Shown here piece by piece: positions 25,601-37,600 of a stretch of 64,000 bases of DNA. Source of the DNA: Gigantopelta aegis (Eukaryota > Mollusca > Gastropoda > Neomphalida > Peltospiridae); assembly GCF_016097555.1 (NCBI RefSeq), contig NW_024532763.1, forward strand, positions 1-64,000, in the 5' to 3' direction. Below the pieces are notes generated by a model, which was given only the letters and a program-made list of their open reading frames with translations, was not told the DNA's origin and ran no database searches. The position numbers were made by a program, and so were the translations under genes. Position 1 is the stretch's first letter, and each line of letters starts with the position of its first letter.

Positions 25601-26772
25601 CTTCGTCGATCATTTCTAAAGCTTCGCTAAAAGCTTAGCACTGACGGTGTTATCATATTTTTGAGGGCTCACCAGATTAATTGTGGGACAAACCTCAACC
25701 ACTTCATTGAATTGAGTGGACAGGAATAGTTATACACCTTCATCGGCAAAGTGAAAATGTTTAACTTTATCATTTGTTGCTGACACAACAGGCTCGTTCC
25801 AGGGGATCAATAAATTCATCAGTTTAAGGCTATTAATACTTAACCAAATCTTATCATCAAAAAACAGGACTATTCCGTTTTCCAATACATCCAAGTACTT
25901 GCCGTGATCCAATATCATAATACCAGTCCATGCCATCCAGAGAGATACATTCTGTTGCTTTCAATTCCAGAGATGATCTTTACAAAATCATTTTTTTGGA
26001 GGAAAGATAATGAGTTTGGCTCCAAAAACCAGCTGGTAATGGAGGAAGAAGAGAAACATACGACGATAGACCAGACCACTTGATTGTATTTGAATGTTCG
26101 GACTCTAGAGATCTGCAAGCTGCAGGAAGATTTCTAGCAAACATCTCCCAGTTTGTTGTCTTCTCTTGTAAGAGAAGTTACCTCGAGGGAAAAGCACCCT
26201 GACTTGTGAACACTTTCTCAGTGTGTTAAAAAGAATTTAAAAAGTTTTATAAACTATATCATGTTTATAACAGTCCAGCTATCAATCCATTGTAAAAATG
26301 TATGATCAGTTGAAATGAATCCTTCCATCCATCTATCCATCTACAAACAGGAATAGGGTGATATCATAGAAGGCACAAGAGCTGTTTCCTTGTCCACAGG
26401 AAAGTAATACATTCATATTGATGAAGAAAAAACTGAAGATAAGAGCAGCACATTCCTGATCATAGCCTTTATCTTGAAACATCTCTTGCATTTACTGAAA
26501 CTTCAATAAACCAGATCCAGGATCTACAAAAAATAGTAAAATACTTGTAATAGCAGTTATATAAGTAACTATTGCCACACCACTGTTAATTAAAGCCACA
26601 TCCTAATGAGAAATAAACCCGGACAATTTAACCTGCTCCTGCGTGACTAAAATGCTCACGTTATTGGGAGAAATAACAAGAGCACATGCATCAAACCACC
26701 ACTGTGGATTAAGAATGTAGTAATACTTCTAAGAGAGGCTTAGGAAAATGGAGGACTCGGACCACTGTGTGG

Positions 26773-26805
<33 letters not shown>

Positions 26806-27122
26806 CGAGAGATGAGAGAGATTAATGTGTATGTGTTAATGTTCTGAACTTACTATTATGAAGAAAATTGATTGCAGCATCCTTCTTGATCATCAGGAAT
26901 AATTGTTGTTTAAACATTTTAACTCACTAAAAATTATGAGTTAGACTTATTTCCTGAATATCACAAAAAACTTACCAAAATTCACTTCTCTTGTAAATTG
27001 GTTTATCAATCGCTAAACCACCAATGACTTTTTCTAACTCAAGATAACATCTTGGAATTTTCTCATCAATTAGTTTCATATGTAAAGTAGCAGGAGTCCT
27101 GGAGTGGAGCTGGAAATGAGAG

Positions 27123-27153
<31 letters not shown>

Positions 27154-30100
27154 TCAAGTGGCATATATCAACACAAGGACTTACTTTGAGGTAGTTCCAA
27201 TTGTGTTGCTAAATAAAAAAGTATCATGGAGCTGGTATAATTTAGTGGTACAGGATCAGCAGAGAAGGGACCAACAGTAACAGGAAACGAAAAATGGGAA
27301 ATGACTCGAGAAAACCAACACAAATAAATTTTGTGTTATTTTGGTGCTGTCCTTTCACGTGATGAGTAATTTTGGAAGATTCTGGCTTCGATATTGGTGG
27401 AGAAGTTGCTCTGTGTTCTTGCCTTCTTTTCTAACGAAACTCATCCAAATGTGTACCCACAATGATTACTACTTAGCATAAGGAGCAGCAGCCTAATAAC
27501 AAGAAACATAGTAGCTATCCTAGGTTACTGTAGTAAGTACTGATGGTTACTAGTCTAGAGCTTACTAATGGTAGTGTATCCTAGGTCACTGTAGTAAGTA
27601 CTGATGTTTACTAGTCTAGAGCTTACTAATGGTAGTTATCCTAGATCATTGGTAAGTACTGATGTTCACAATATCAACTATAAGTTAGACTTACATGTAG
27701 ATTCTCAGCCATACTGAGAGTCCTCAATTCCATGTTCCTTGTCTGTTACTTTCCAAACAAGTAGATAAAGTGCTCTGTTAGTTAAGAAGCACTGATGTGT
27801 GACATAGTACTCATCCTGAAAGAAATCATATTACACTATAGGGTGTAGGAACAATTTTGTCATTGGGGGGGGGGGGGGGGGAGCAGTGCCCCCTGTTCCT
27901 AGACCTATGTACACTACAGATCACATTGTAATATATACACATATAATAATAACAATATGCTTTCTCATAAAGAGCTGAGAATAATAGTAAATACAAGATA
28001 ATACTTAGTTAGGACCACCTTGCATATTCAGGACACATGTTCTAATCTCATAATCTCATTATTTCATATATCTCATACTAGTACTTTATCTTTCAATAGA
28101 GGACAACCTCAACATCCCGAAGTGTCCCATATAAAAAAGTATCGTTATCTTTGCGTCGTAACTATTTTACCGTCCAGCAAAATCCCACGTGTAAAAAGTG
28201 ATTTTTTTATTTAGTTTTTCTTTTTAATACAATGCCACAGTCCGCATTGGATTCCAACAGTATCTTAGAAATGTTGCACATCAATGGACACGCCCCTTTC
28301 AAACTAACCTTTCTCAGAGTTATGTCTGTCTCTTGGTCTATGTTCTCCTAAACTGTCTTCTTTTTAAACCTGAAGATCTTTGGTTTCTCTCCTTGAAGAG
28401 TTTTTAAAATGGTTGTCTTTCCTTTATGACAATGTCCGATAAGAAACAGTCTCATTGTTTTATGCTCGATTATCTATGGCACTAGAGACAAAATGGATGC
28501 ATATTTAGTAGAAAGATGGATCAATGGATGAATGAATGGATGGGACAGATATATCTATAAATGGACTAATGGATAGATACACTGAGATATTTATTAGATA
28601 GATACACAGCTGGTTCACCATACTCAGTTTCTCGTGCTCTCAAGTAGTGAAAGAAAGTGGGCAGCATTCTTTAAAGGTTTCCAAAGTGGAGATACTAGGA
28701 TATCCGATTCCTTTTTAAACGAAACCGATCCAAATTCTTCCAAAAGATGAAGTTTACGATGGGGCACCAATTCTTTAATGACGAGGATTGTTACTGATGT
28801 CTAAAGTACCAAGTCGTTCCAGTTTTATGAATTCCACAGGACACGAGGTCAAGTCATTGTCGTGAGAAATAAAGAACATGGGACTTTGGAATGATATAGC
28901 AGACGTTCTTCTAAGACAGAGATCCATGGTTTGAGGCAGGGCAGTAAATTGTGGGGTTTTCAACCTTTCAAGTACAACAAAGTTTCTTCCAATTCGTTTT
29001 TGCTCAAGTTGAGGTGTTGGTAAGTTAGGTGTTCGGGCCAAACGAAAAATGATCACTGTGTGTAAAACGTTTTGGTTGATGAGGCGGATGAGGCAGGCAA
29101 TAAAACCATGGAGGCATCGACGGACGATGAGTGATGCACATTTTCCCCACCATGTTTAGTTCACCTCCAAGATTTAACAGAGTAGGTAATCTGATTATGT
29201 TGCCAAAATTCTTAATTTTATTTTTACTGGAGTTTCAATGTCAAGAGCATTGGTGCAAGGCATGGAAAAGGACTTAGGCAGGGACGTCAGATTGTTTTCA
29301 ATAACATCTAAAAACTCAAGGTTATATTCCAAATGATTATTGATTGATAATCTTTCATCTCTAAGCTCTGCAGACGTGTCTATAAATCCATGCCGTCTAT
29401 GCTGTGAGTAACTTCTCTCTCAACATACTTGGAGACAGTAGTCCCACTGATTGTATTGCTAAACTCTGCCTCCTCCACCAAAGTCAGGGTAAGGGCGTTC
29501 GTCAATCCTCATTTGATGAGGAAGGAATAGGGTTTTTGAGACACGGAGCTTTCCACATGGATTTATCAACATATTTGATCTTATTGTTACTGGCATTGAG
29601 ACTTAACAGTTTAGGGGAGAGGAACAAGTCTAGGGGGAGATCAATAAATCATGCTAGACATATTAAAATAGGCTAAGTTCTGACTGACACTGCCACTTCT
29701 TCACAGGAGGGAAAATGTGAGAGTTTGTTCTGACTAAGTGCTAAGGAGCCTAGGTTTGGGTGGAAACAATTGCTAGAGGAACTTCTGCAATTCCTAATTC
29801 CGATAGTGACAGATTTACTAATGTACACCAATCAATTTATGACTAAGCATGGTCATGGATAATATCAGGACGACCCCGGAGGAGACACATGGACAAGCAA
29901 CTCCAACACTGAATTTTTTTTGGAGAAGTCTCTTCCTTGCCAAGTTGGTATAGTCCTTGGAGAGTATCCGATCAGGAAGGGGTTTTTTGTCTTGTGAGTA
30001 AGATCATTTCAATAATTTTTCAAGTCTAGTCTTTTCTCTATAACAGCATCGAGGAAGATAGGTATGTAGGTATCACGAAAGTCGGAGGGAAGTCACTACA

Positions 30101-30480
30101 AAGACTGAGGATAGCGATCATGACAAAACATTAATACCTCACCAAAGTTGTGACCCTCTGAATATGCCATATGAGAATAAAATGGACAAAGTGAATAAAT
30201 GGTTTGTGTATTGATGAGTGAATGGGTACAGAAAATAATAAATTAATAAAGGGAAAAAGAAGATGGCTGGGATGAGGTTAGTAAATATAAGGACAAACGA
30301 TATACTCACCACTCTATCAAGTGATATAAAGCTCTCCTGTGATCATTATTAGTTGTAACATTTATTTGTCCATACTATGGACACAGAGATAATGGATACA
30401 TCAGTAAATGACACTAACCAGTAACTTTACCAGGTGTTGCTACAGATTTATCTGATGACATTAAAGCTAACATATCTGGA
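19690..30480 (-). CDS. LRRK-type ROCO kinase: LRR, Roc GTPase, COR, kinase, C-terminal propeller-like region
   Basis: ROCO proteins couple a Ras-like Roc domain to a COR dimerisation domain and a kinase. Domains read 5' to 3' on the minus strand: leucine-rich repeats (about 30170-28690, e.g. LLSLNASNNKIKYVDKSMW and FIKLERLGTLDISNN); Roc P-loop IGHCHKGKTTILKTLQGEKP (28450-28395), TFYTWDFAG (28190), EYYVTHQCFLTNRALYL (27825), IIVGTHLDEF (27440); COR with PRCYLELEKVIGG (27045) and PAGFWS (26030); glycine loop IGSGCFGVVYH (25110), VAVKEF lysine (24975), EWAPLMSF, DGLHYLH (24625), IIHSDLK (24590), LGDMGV (24345), RFAPECLRF (24290), DIFCLALCLYELMTL (24020), LEQCWNN (21530). The C-terminus includes YNHRPVVLGFSDGYGHF (20840) and IWYICDEREIKKM (19815). 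The family match is strong (closest to LRRK1/2). Ends are approximate and an upstream exon PDMLALMSSDKSVATP (30478) may belong. Kinase motifs are atypical; see findings. Confidence 0.88.
21590..23818 (-). repeat. 2.2-kb minisatellite, ~43-bp unit, inside the ROCO kinase gene
   Basis: Around 52 tandem copies of a unit close to gatggacagatgatagtgta followed by aaatggacaggtataagagaaag, with variants at a few positions (ggt/gat/gct before ataa; agaga/aagga). It fills the intron between the exons encoding ELMTL and LEQCWNN of the kinase domain. On the minus strand it is open for about 570 codons, but that follows from the unit having no stop in any minus frame; I do not regard it as a protein gene. 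Confidence 0.97.
24040..24215 (-). repeat. short tandem repeat in a ROCO kinase intron
   Basis: Repeats of atcagtattggtaatatcac with a caccattagta variant, about seven units, in the intron after the exon encoding RFAPECLRF. Confidence 0.85.
27495..27670 (-). repeat. 60-bp minisatellite, same family as the FUBP-intron array
   Basis: Nearly three tandem copies which, on the minus strand, match the unit at 63330-63895 (core pieces: cctaggatagctaccattag, taagctctagactagtaaac, atcagtacttaccacagtga). It lies in a ROCO kinase intron between the Roc exons and has the same orientation relative to transcription as the array in the FUBP gene. Confidence 0.9.
27838..27908. mobile_element. short MITE-like copy, relative of 13147-13392
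   Basis: About 70 bases that start gggtgtaggaac and end gttcctagacctatg, with a run of about 17 G and the block cattggggg in between. The ends and the G-rich core match the element at 13147-13392, but the middle is deleted. It is probably an internally shortened non-autonomous copy. Confidence 0.55.
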
Positions 30481-30570
30481 GAAAAAAAAACAAGAGAAAA
30501 TGATCATAGTAACAAACAATTAATAAACACAATAGACAGTTGTTTAAAAATCCATTAAAGTACACGATAT

Positions 30571-30605
30571 ATAACAATACATACCTTGTTGGTATGTATT
30601 GTTAT
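30571..30605. other. perfect 15-bp hairpin
   Basis: Arms ataacaatacatacc and ggtatgtattgttat are exact inverted copies with the 5-base loop ttgtt. Weaker pairing continues outward for several bases. It lies in an intron or spacer upstream of the ROCO kinase repeats. Function unknown. Confidence 0.8.
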
Positions 30606-30849
30606 CATGTGTATATAATCCAGCTGTCACATGACATTACTACAATAGTTAACAAAGTAATGTACCCCATAATAATGTATTGTTAGGTTTGTTTAGGGGA
30701 ATGTATTATAAAAACATTAGATTGTGTGCTTTTAAACTATGAAAATATATACAAGTAAGTGATTATTTTTCCTCATTATTTCTGTTAATGAATAAAAATG
30801 AAAACATTCAGTTTCATAGTAAATCATAAACGACTGACCAATTAAAAGA

Positions 30850-31065
30850 GCAGCCCTCACTGAAATTGCTCTCATAGCTAGAGCCATCAATGAAGGATGG
30901 AGTGGTGGCTGGTGAAAAACATCTTCTTCTTAACCTGGTTCTTGTCCAAACAACTAGACCAGTAGGTGCCTGTGCTTTATGTAATGATAAAATATATCGA
31001 GTTGAATCTTGCGAGCTTCATCTGGTGTTCTTGGGAAGTAGAGATGGCTCCACACTAGCCTATAG
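30850..31065 (-). CDS. unassigned candidate exon
   Basis: On the minus strand an acceptor ctttctatag precedes a stretch reading ASVEPSLLPKNTR, then after an apparent slip TGLVVWTRTRLRRRCFSPAT and FIDGSSYESNFSEG. The opposite strand is also open for 65 codons (MKDGVVAGEKH...), so strand choice is not firm. It could be an N-terminal exon of the ROCO kinase or the C-terminus of the unrecognised gene to its right. No family recognised. Confidence 0.3.
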
Positions 31066-31299
31066 AAAGGTAACAATATTATTATGAAAGTAACAATAAC
31101 TGCTGTATCCATAACAACATGTAATTTGATAATGTGCGCATGTATTCAATATAATATATGATAGTATTTTTTAAACAATTTTACAAAGTTTTGTTCTCTG
31201 GTATACTATTGCGTACTATTGTTTATAAGTTAATAGTTATTACGAAAAAAGATTTGTTTGTTTTCCATTTGTTTATCAGATAAATTTGTTTAAGTAACA

Positions 31300-33199
31300 G
31301 CAACTTACTGTGGGGTCTGGTTCATTAAGAAGGTAGGAACAATTCATTGATACCCATATAAACAGCATAGTGATAAAGGTTCCAACCGTAGTGCTTTGTG
31401 TATCATCATCATCATGAGATCTATGAAAAAAAATAGAATATCCAATGTGTAGATGGATGAATGGAAAACTAATGATAATACATTATTAATAGGTTGAGTC
31501 AATGGTCAGATAGAGGATGGATGGATGAATGGGAGGATGGAAATGGGACAAGATAGAGGATGGATGATGAATGGGAGGGAGGGAATGGGGAGATGGAGGG
31601 GTGGATTGAATGGGAGGAGGGAATGGACAGATAGAGGATGGATGGATGAATGGAAAGAGAGAATGGGGAGATGAATGGATAGACAAAAGCAAAATGTCAC
31701 TTTAAACCTTATGGTAGTAATAAATATAACACTGTCTTACTGAAGATATGTGTTAATGGATTTAATAGTGCATGTGTGTCTGCCAACTGTACCTATGTAT
31801 GGTATTTCTTGAGTGCACCAAGGTTGACCAAATTGTGCAGCTGTAAAGAGACATAACGTGTGATCTCCCTTGGTTTGTCCTTGTTTTCGTCGACCCACCA
31901 CTGAGCATCTTCACCTAAGCAAAACATGACCATTGTCCTGACGTCCTGTCCTTCAAATCCGCTCATAATGGCGTCACTCGTAACAATAGCTTGCTTCTAT
32001 TAGTCTGGAACTAACAATTTAGTTTGTCTTCTTGGCTTTGCAGGTTACTACTAAAAATATGGAGACATGGACAGTCGTGCTCAGCACAGTTTTTAACCCC
32101 GGGGTTCCAGGTCAAATCCCCGGGAAATTCCCCAGGCTAGTTTAATATTAACTAATTTTATTAATAATTATTTATTTTTGAATGATTTATTGTTGTAGTT
32201 GACAACATTTCAGATATTAAATGAAAAAAAAGAGCAAATGTCGTCTCACTATGTTCTTGTCTGAAGCATCTGGAGTATAGTCCATGACCCTATATGGAAA
32301 ATACCAGTTCCAATAAACTTTTTAAAAATAAAATGCATACCTCTCAATTTTTTTGTCCAAGCATTTTAAAGAAATCAATTTGTGAAATCAGAAGAATCTC
32401 TAATAATAAAGATAAATTATAAAACGAAAACATAATAATACCCTCTCTCTCCCTTCTCCCTCCCTACCTCTCTCTCTAATAATTATACGTACACTAAGAC
32501 GGGCACCTCCCACGAACCTCAGTACCATATCGGGAAAGGATCCTGCTTGCATAATTATATGGCAACAAATGAGGATTTATTTGTTGAATTAATCGTTGTC
32601 TTCTACCTTCTTCACATCATACCTTAAATAAAACAATACAAATTTTACAATAATATTTTGGTAATTATTTTCTTTGGGACTTTACGGTGCAGAAAAATCA
32701 GGACCTATGTAAGTGGGATTCCTTGGTTGTGGTAAACGACTAGGTCTTCTACTCTAAAGGACTTAGTCTTAGAACATACTGTCTTGTTGCTGCTGTTGCT
32801 TCAGATACGAGTGGACCATCTGAAAACACAACACATGAATAATACACAATTAATAAACTAAGAAGCTAAGAATAATAGATTGATTATCTATTATTGTATT
32901 TATCAATTTTCAGATATACTATTAATTCATTGACCTTTCCCTCCATCCATCTATCCATTCATCTATTTCTCCATCTTCACTACATCCATCCATTCCATTC
33001 ATATAGAAAAATATCACTCAAACAAACCACGTGTTTCTGTGTTCTTCTCTCCTTCATCTTTAGATGTAGGAACAACAGCGGGTTGGATAACCTCACTTGA
33101 ACGTGAGGATCCACAACCCATAATTATCAGACTACTGACAGCATAGAACAGAACAGACAACAGATTTGTTGATTCATCTAACAAAGATATCTGTGCCAT
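31300..33199 (-). CDS. unrecognised multi-exon gene with possible N-myristoylated start
   Basis: The first exon is open from 33199 (MAQISLLDESTNLL...) and contains an inner start at 33124 reading MGCGSSRSSEVIQPAVVPTS. The inner start fits the N-myristoylation pattern (Gly2, Ser6) with a palmitoylatable Cys3, so I favour it. Likely later exons read RPSRLPQPRNPTYIGPDFSA (about 32735-32680), LIQQINPHLLPYNYASRIL (32610), VMDYTPDASDKNIVRRH (32285) and SGFEGQDVRTMVMFCLGEDA then QWWVDENKDKPREITRYVSL (31965-31810). None of these matches a family I know. Frames change between pieces, so the joined protein is inference. The 5' end faces MRPS18B at short distance, which supports a real transcribed gene. 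Confidence 0.45.
31495..31685 (+). repeat. GGAT-rich degenerate tandem repeat
   Basis: Three to four copies of a motif around gatagaggatggatggatga and gggaggatggaaatgggac. Minus-strand frames here are proline/serine/histidine by-products of the repeat. Confidence 0.8.
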
Positions 33200-33366
33200 T
33201 TAAGGGGCAAATTGATTTCATTTATTAATTTTAGCCCTTTAAGTTATAGACAAGTAATTACAGGTCTTGCTTTACTTGGACGCCAAACTTCAAATCTTAC
33301 AACGAGCCCCACCCCATTTGTTCTGCAAGTATGGGCGTGGTCTTTCTTCACCCACGTGGAACTAAA
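33200..33366. promoter_or_regulatory. bidirectional promoter region, unknown gene / MRPS18B
   Basis: Only 167 bases separate the two outermost divergent start codons. Somewhat GC-richer than its surroundings (ccccaccccatttg, cacccacgtgg with an E-box-like cacgtg). Role inferred from gene layout. Confidence 0.4.
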
Positions 33367-34410
33367 ATGGCCATCTTACTGAGAATACTTCATAGAACAT
33401 TCTTTGAGAGTTTAGGTTAAAAACAGAAGCTAGTGTCACCCAAGCTCTTACCTATTTAGTCATCAAACCCTTTTTGCTTCACCTGTTTTATTCAGGTTTA
33501 TTTCAACGAAATCCACTGGGGCACTTCTCCAATAATAACACTACACATGTAAGTGTTTAAATGTCATAATTTGTTTTTAATAAATAGCTTTGCAGCCACT
33601 AAAGAACTAGAAAGTGGAACTGTGAAGAAATTGATTTGGGAAGATTACAAAAGAAATCACAAAAGGAGCCATACCCCCTCAAGTACATATTTACATATTC
33701 TGTTGTAATTATCTCCCTCTTCTCTACCTCCCAGGAAAACCAGACTAAGATGCAAGGTTATATACATTTTATTTTAAAAAGATAATAAATTACTGTATTT
33801 GTTCTTTTAACAGAGAAGAACCAAGAAACATATTGTAGGCAACCCCTGCCCAATTTTGTAGAGATAACATTGAAATTGAGTATACAGTATGTATGATGGC
33901 TACAATTATAGCTGGTAGATTTTATTATTCCATAGGATGTTAAGTTTATTAATACAGTTTATATGCCCCTATAATGGCACAGATACTTCCAGCTACTAAA
34001 AACAGGTAAGTTGGCAACAGTAAATACACTGTAGCTACTGGTAACTGTGCTATATATTTCACTACAAAATAATATACTCCAAGATAAGTACAGGATATAA
34101 CATTAAATTTTCCCTTAAAGTATAGCACTTTATTATCAGTAGACACAAACCACACGATTGTTATATAGTATTCTCTACTTTATATATATTTATATAGGAT
34201 TTATGGTAGACTGCAGCAGAAGAAACTAGTAACTGCTATTGAGAAGCAGGGGATTATGGTAACTTGTTTAGTTAACTGTCTTATTTTTATTATCCTCTCA
34301 GGTCTAATGACTTATACTATCCAAGAGAGACTGATGCCCATTCTACTGGAATGGAATCGAATTATTCTTTATCCTGGAACAAGATTGATGTTATTGAACC
34401 TAAACATTAA
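33367..34410 (+). CDS. MRPS18B: mitochondrial small-subunit ribosomal protein bS18/mS40 (MRPS18B type)
   Basis: A structural protein of the mitochondrial ribosome small subunit. Exon 1 (33367-33416) encodes MAILLRILHRTFFESL, an import-signal-like start that continues GLFQRNPLGHFSNNNTTH. The family signature then follows: LIWEDYKRNHKR (33630, compare WADYRRNHK of MRPS18B), KTRLRC (33740), KKHIVGNPCPI (33825, an exact GNPCPI core), DVKFINTVYMP (33935), GRLQQKKLVTAIEKQGIM (34205) and GLMTY (34300). It stops at 34408-34410 after IDVIEPKH. Around seven short exons with tiny introns. One or two slips, such as the stop just after GNPCPIL, look like sequence errors. The minus-strand open frame at 33949-34155 is a shadow of this gene. 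Confidence 0.85.
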
Positions 34411-34609
34411 GAGTTTAGTACATTTCTAATAACAATTATATTAACAATATTTATAACATCAGAATTTCAAAGTAGATTCTTTAGTTTCTCTGATATGCTT
34501 TTAACTACAAGCGTGCATGTTTTAAACTATAAGCTAGAAAAATATTAAAAATATGAAATTACTCTTACAATGATGAAAAATATACCCTTACGCTTTTAAA
34601 TGTGCTCTA

Positions 34610-37600
34610 ATATTCTCAGTAAAGTACCCACTATCAATCCACTTCGTGATCTTTAATGTAATCAAAAGCAGTCTTACTATAACAGCATTACATCTATAGT
34701 CTGCACCTAAATTTTAAAAATTAATATTATGATCAGATGACACTCTTCTTGTGATCACTGACCATGCTGTAAGAGTTTACTAGCTGCATAGAAATTGTTA
34801 TTTCTGACATGCAACAAAAGTGTGTCATTTTGTGCTCCATCAATACTATAATATCTGCATTAGATTCTAATAATAAGTCTACTATGTCAGAGAGATAAAT
34901 GTGACCAACAGCATAATGTAGTAGACTAAATCAAAGAAAGAAATATAGCTAGTTTGTGTTAATGATAAGTTGGTATTGTTTTATTCTTTATACCTTTTGC
35001 CATTTTGAGGACTGTGTTTACATTTTAATAATCCATTTTTTTAACAGAAATCTGAACATGTCTATAGGATTTTTACTGTATGTGGTTGTTATAAACAATT
35101 TTAACTAATTCTATACTTACTGTTTTTTCTCAGCATTAGTAAAAAAATAGTTTTGTGCTAAAGTTGTAGCTTCTTCCTCTTCTAACAATGACCCATTCTT
35201 CACACTAACCTGATAGAGAGACTTAAAATTAACTCTTTAGAATTCACTCATAGTCAGCAAAGACTCCATGACCTACTTACCATTCTGTACACATTAAGTG
35301 ACCTTCATTCAAAGCTATATATCCCAAACTTTTAGTATTTGACTATTAGAAAAATGATTAGTCAAATGAACTATTATAACTTCTCTATGTATGACTTTGT
35401 TAGATTAGTTGTTGAATATTGACTGAACAATATCTCTAATATTGCTATGTGACTCTCTCAGTGTAGCACAGTGGATAGGTAATAGCCGTCATCATTCTCC
35501 ACTGTCAAATCCACTCCAGCTTCTAGCTGTATGAAAATCAACAATATAGCACTTTATACAATTAATACGTTATTAATATATGCAATTAATAAGGTTAATA
35601 AAATATGTACTTACTAACACTGCTATTAATTTCTTCTACTTGTGCAGTGGGTTTTCATGTCTAGACAGATACAGTGTAGTGGCGTGTTCCCTTTCTTGTC
35701 TACAAAATGACGTATGTCCATAATCCAATAACAATTAGCTATAGTTGGATGTCTTGTTAAATGTAATGCTGTGGATCCAATATACCTCTTTACATCAGGA
35801 TCAATATGCTGAGAAGAGTGTGTCTTGTGTGTGGTGTGAGAGAGAGAGCTCTTTTAATGTATGTCATTACTGACAATACTGAGTTACCTTTGTCAGATCA
35901 AAATGAACCAATTTTAACAGCCCAATGCAAGAGAGTAATAACCATCAACACATCTGTAGGGAAACAAAGAATAAAAAATCATTTTTATAAATTAGTATAG
36001 TCAACTGACCTGCTTGTAAGACTGGCAAATGGTTTCTCCTCCAAAATCTGGTCATCCTCGAATAATCTCTTCAAGATAGGTCTGGTTTTTTTGTTGACGA
36101 AATTTCTTAACCAGTTCTGAATGTTCTTCAGCCACTCCTATTAACACAGTAATGACATTGAAGTAACATGAATTCATTAAGTAAGTCTTTCACTTTCTAG
36201 AAACTTCTTTAAGTCACTGTTCCTCACTATCTCTAATGCTGTCTTGCTTTTTCTGTTAGGAATATCAATATTAGCTCCCCATTCAATTAGTAACTATAAC
36301 ATAATGATGCAACAATAATAATTAATGATGTATGTACTTGACTTAGTTTCTTGTGAATCCCTCTACGCTGACAAAGAAAGGAGTACAGCCTGAGTTGTTT
36401 TGGGTGTTAACTAATGCTCCATTCTCCAGTAGATATAATGCTGATTCCTATGACAAAATATATATTAAATAAAATTATCAATGATAGAAATAAACAACTT
36501 ACAAAAAATGTCCATTTCTAGCAGCAAAATGGAGTGGTATATTACCAGTCGTAATATCTAAACTATTAACAAACTCTTCATCAGATTTGAAAAAGACGAC
36601 CTATAATATATAGGTGAAAAGTATTGGATTGGATCTAACTTAAGACTGACCCAGTTTCTGTATTGTCTCTAGATCGCCTCCTTTTGCAGCTGACCTGAGC
36701 AGGGTCGTTGACATTGATTTGGAGTACCAGGAAACACTTGATAGAGAAACCTGTTTGTAAAAATACAAGTCATTTGAATACTCTGTGTTATACAAACTTG
36801 GAACCAGCTTTGAGGATTTTGTTCCTAGAAGAGCTCTCAAAGAACAACTATTTCAAATGTAATTTTAAAAAGGCATTTTCGGTATATTAACTAATACCTC
36901 ATAATTAATGTGGCTCTATGGCACTACCTCAATTCATCAGTTAAATGTAGGCCTAGTAATCCTCTTAATGAACCTAATGCATTTGACAATGAGTCTATAG
37001 AGTCTCTATACATGTGTAGCAGTTACCTTTAGGACAATCTGCACCTGAGAAATCATCATAGAAACTCACCTAATGACATTGTATAAGTGATAACTGTGAA
37101 ACAGGGGATTTTTTCTAAGTTACCAGATTCTTTGTCTCTAGCTACCATCTTTCTTTTAGTCCATAAAATTCTCTTTATTGTCATTGGTATAGAATCCATT
37201 ACACTAGTTTAAACTCTGCAAGGAAGTAAGAGGCAATGATTACAATACGAGATTATGTCTCACCAATTAATGACATATATCTTGCACAACTCATTAATTG
37301 TCAAACCACTTAAAAAATCAAAGGAATTTGGAAGTCAATTTTTAACTTTTATACAGTGCTTTAACTGACCATGTATTCTCTGGTACAGTACAATATCAAA
37401 TCTCCTACTCATTGCTAGCAATGCTTTCTCTTACATCAGCTTGAACTGTTTTATTGATCTCAGCCAATCTTGACATCTTTCTATATTGTAAGTACTGCTG
37501 AGCCAAGACAACTCTACATTATAAAGTTATATAATAACAACATTATGTTTGATTCCTAATCACCTTCTCTAACACTCTGTAATGCCATTTCCTCTGTCCT

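Noticed and set aside
33949-34155. 68-codon hydrophobic minus-strand frame as a membrane protein
   Set aside because: The plus strand here holds MRPS18B exons (DVKFINTVYMP, then GRLQQKKLVTAIEKQ), so the frame is likely chance.
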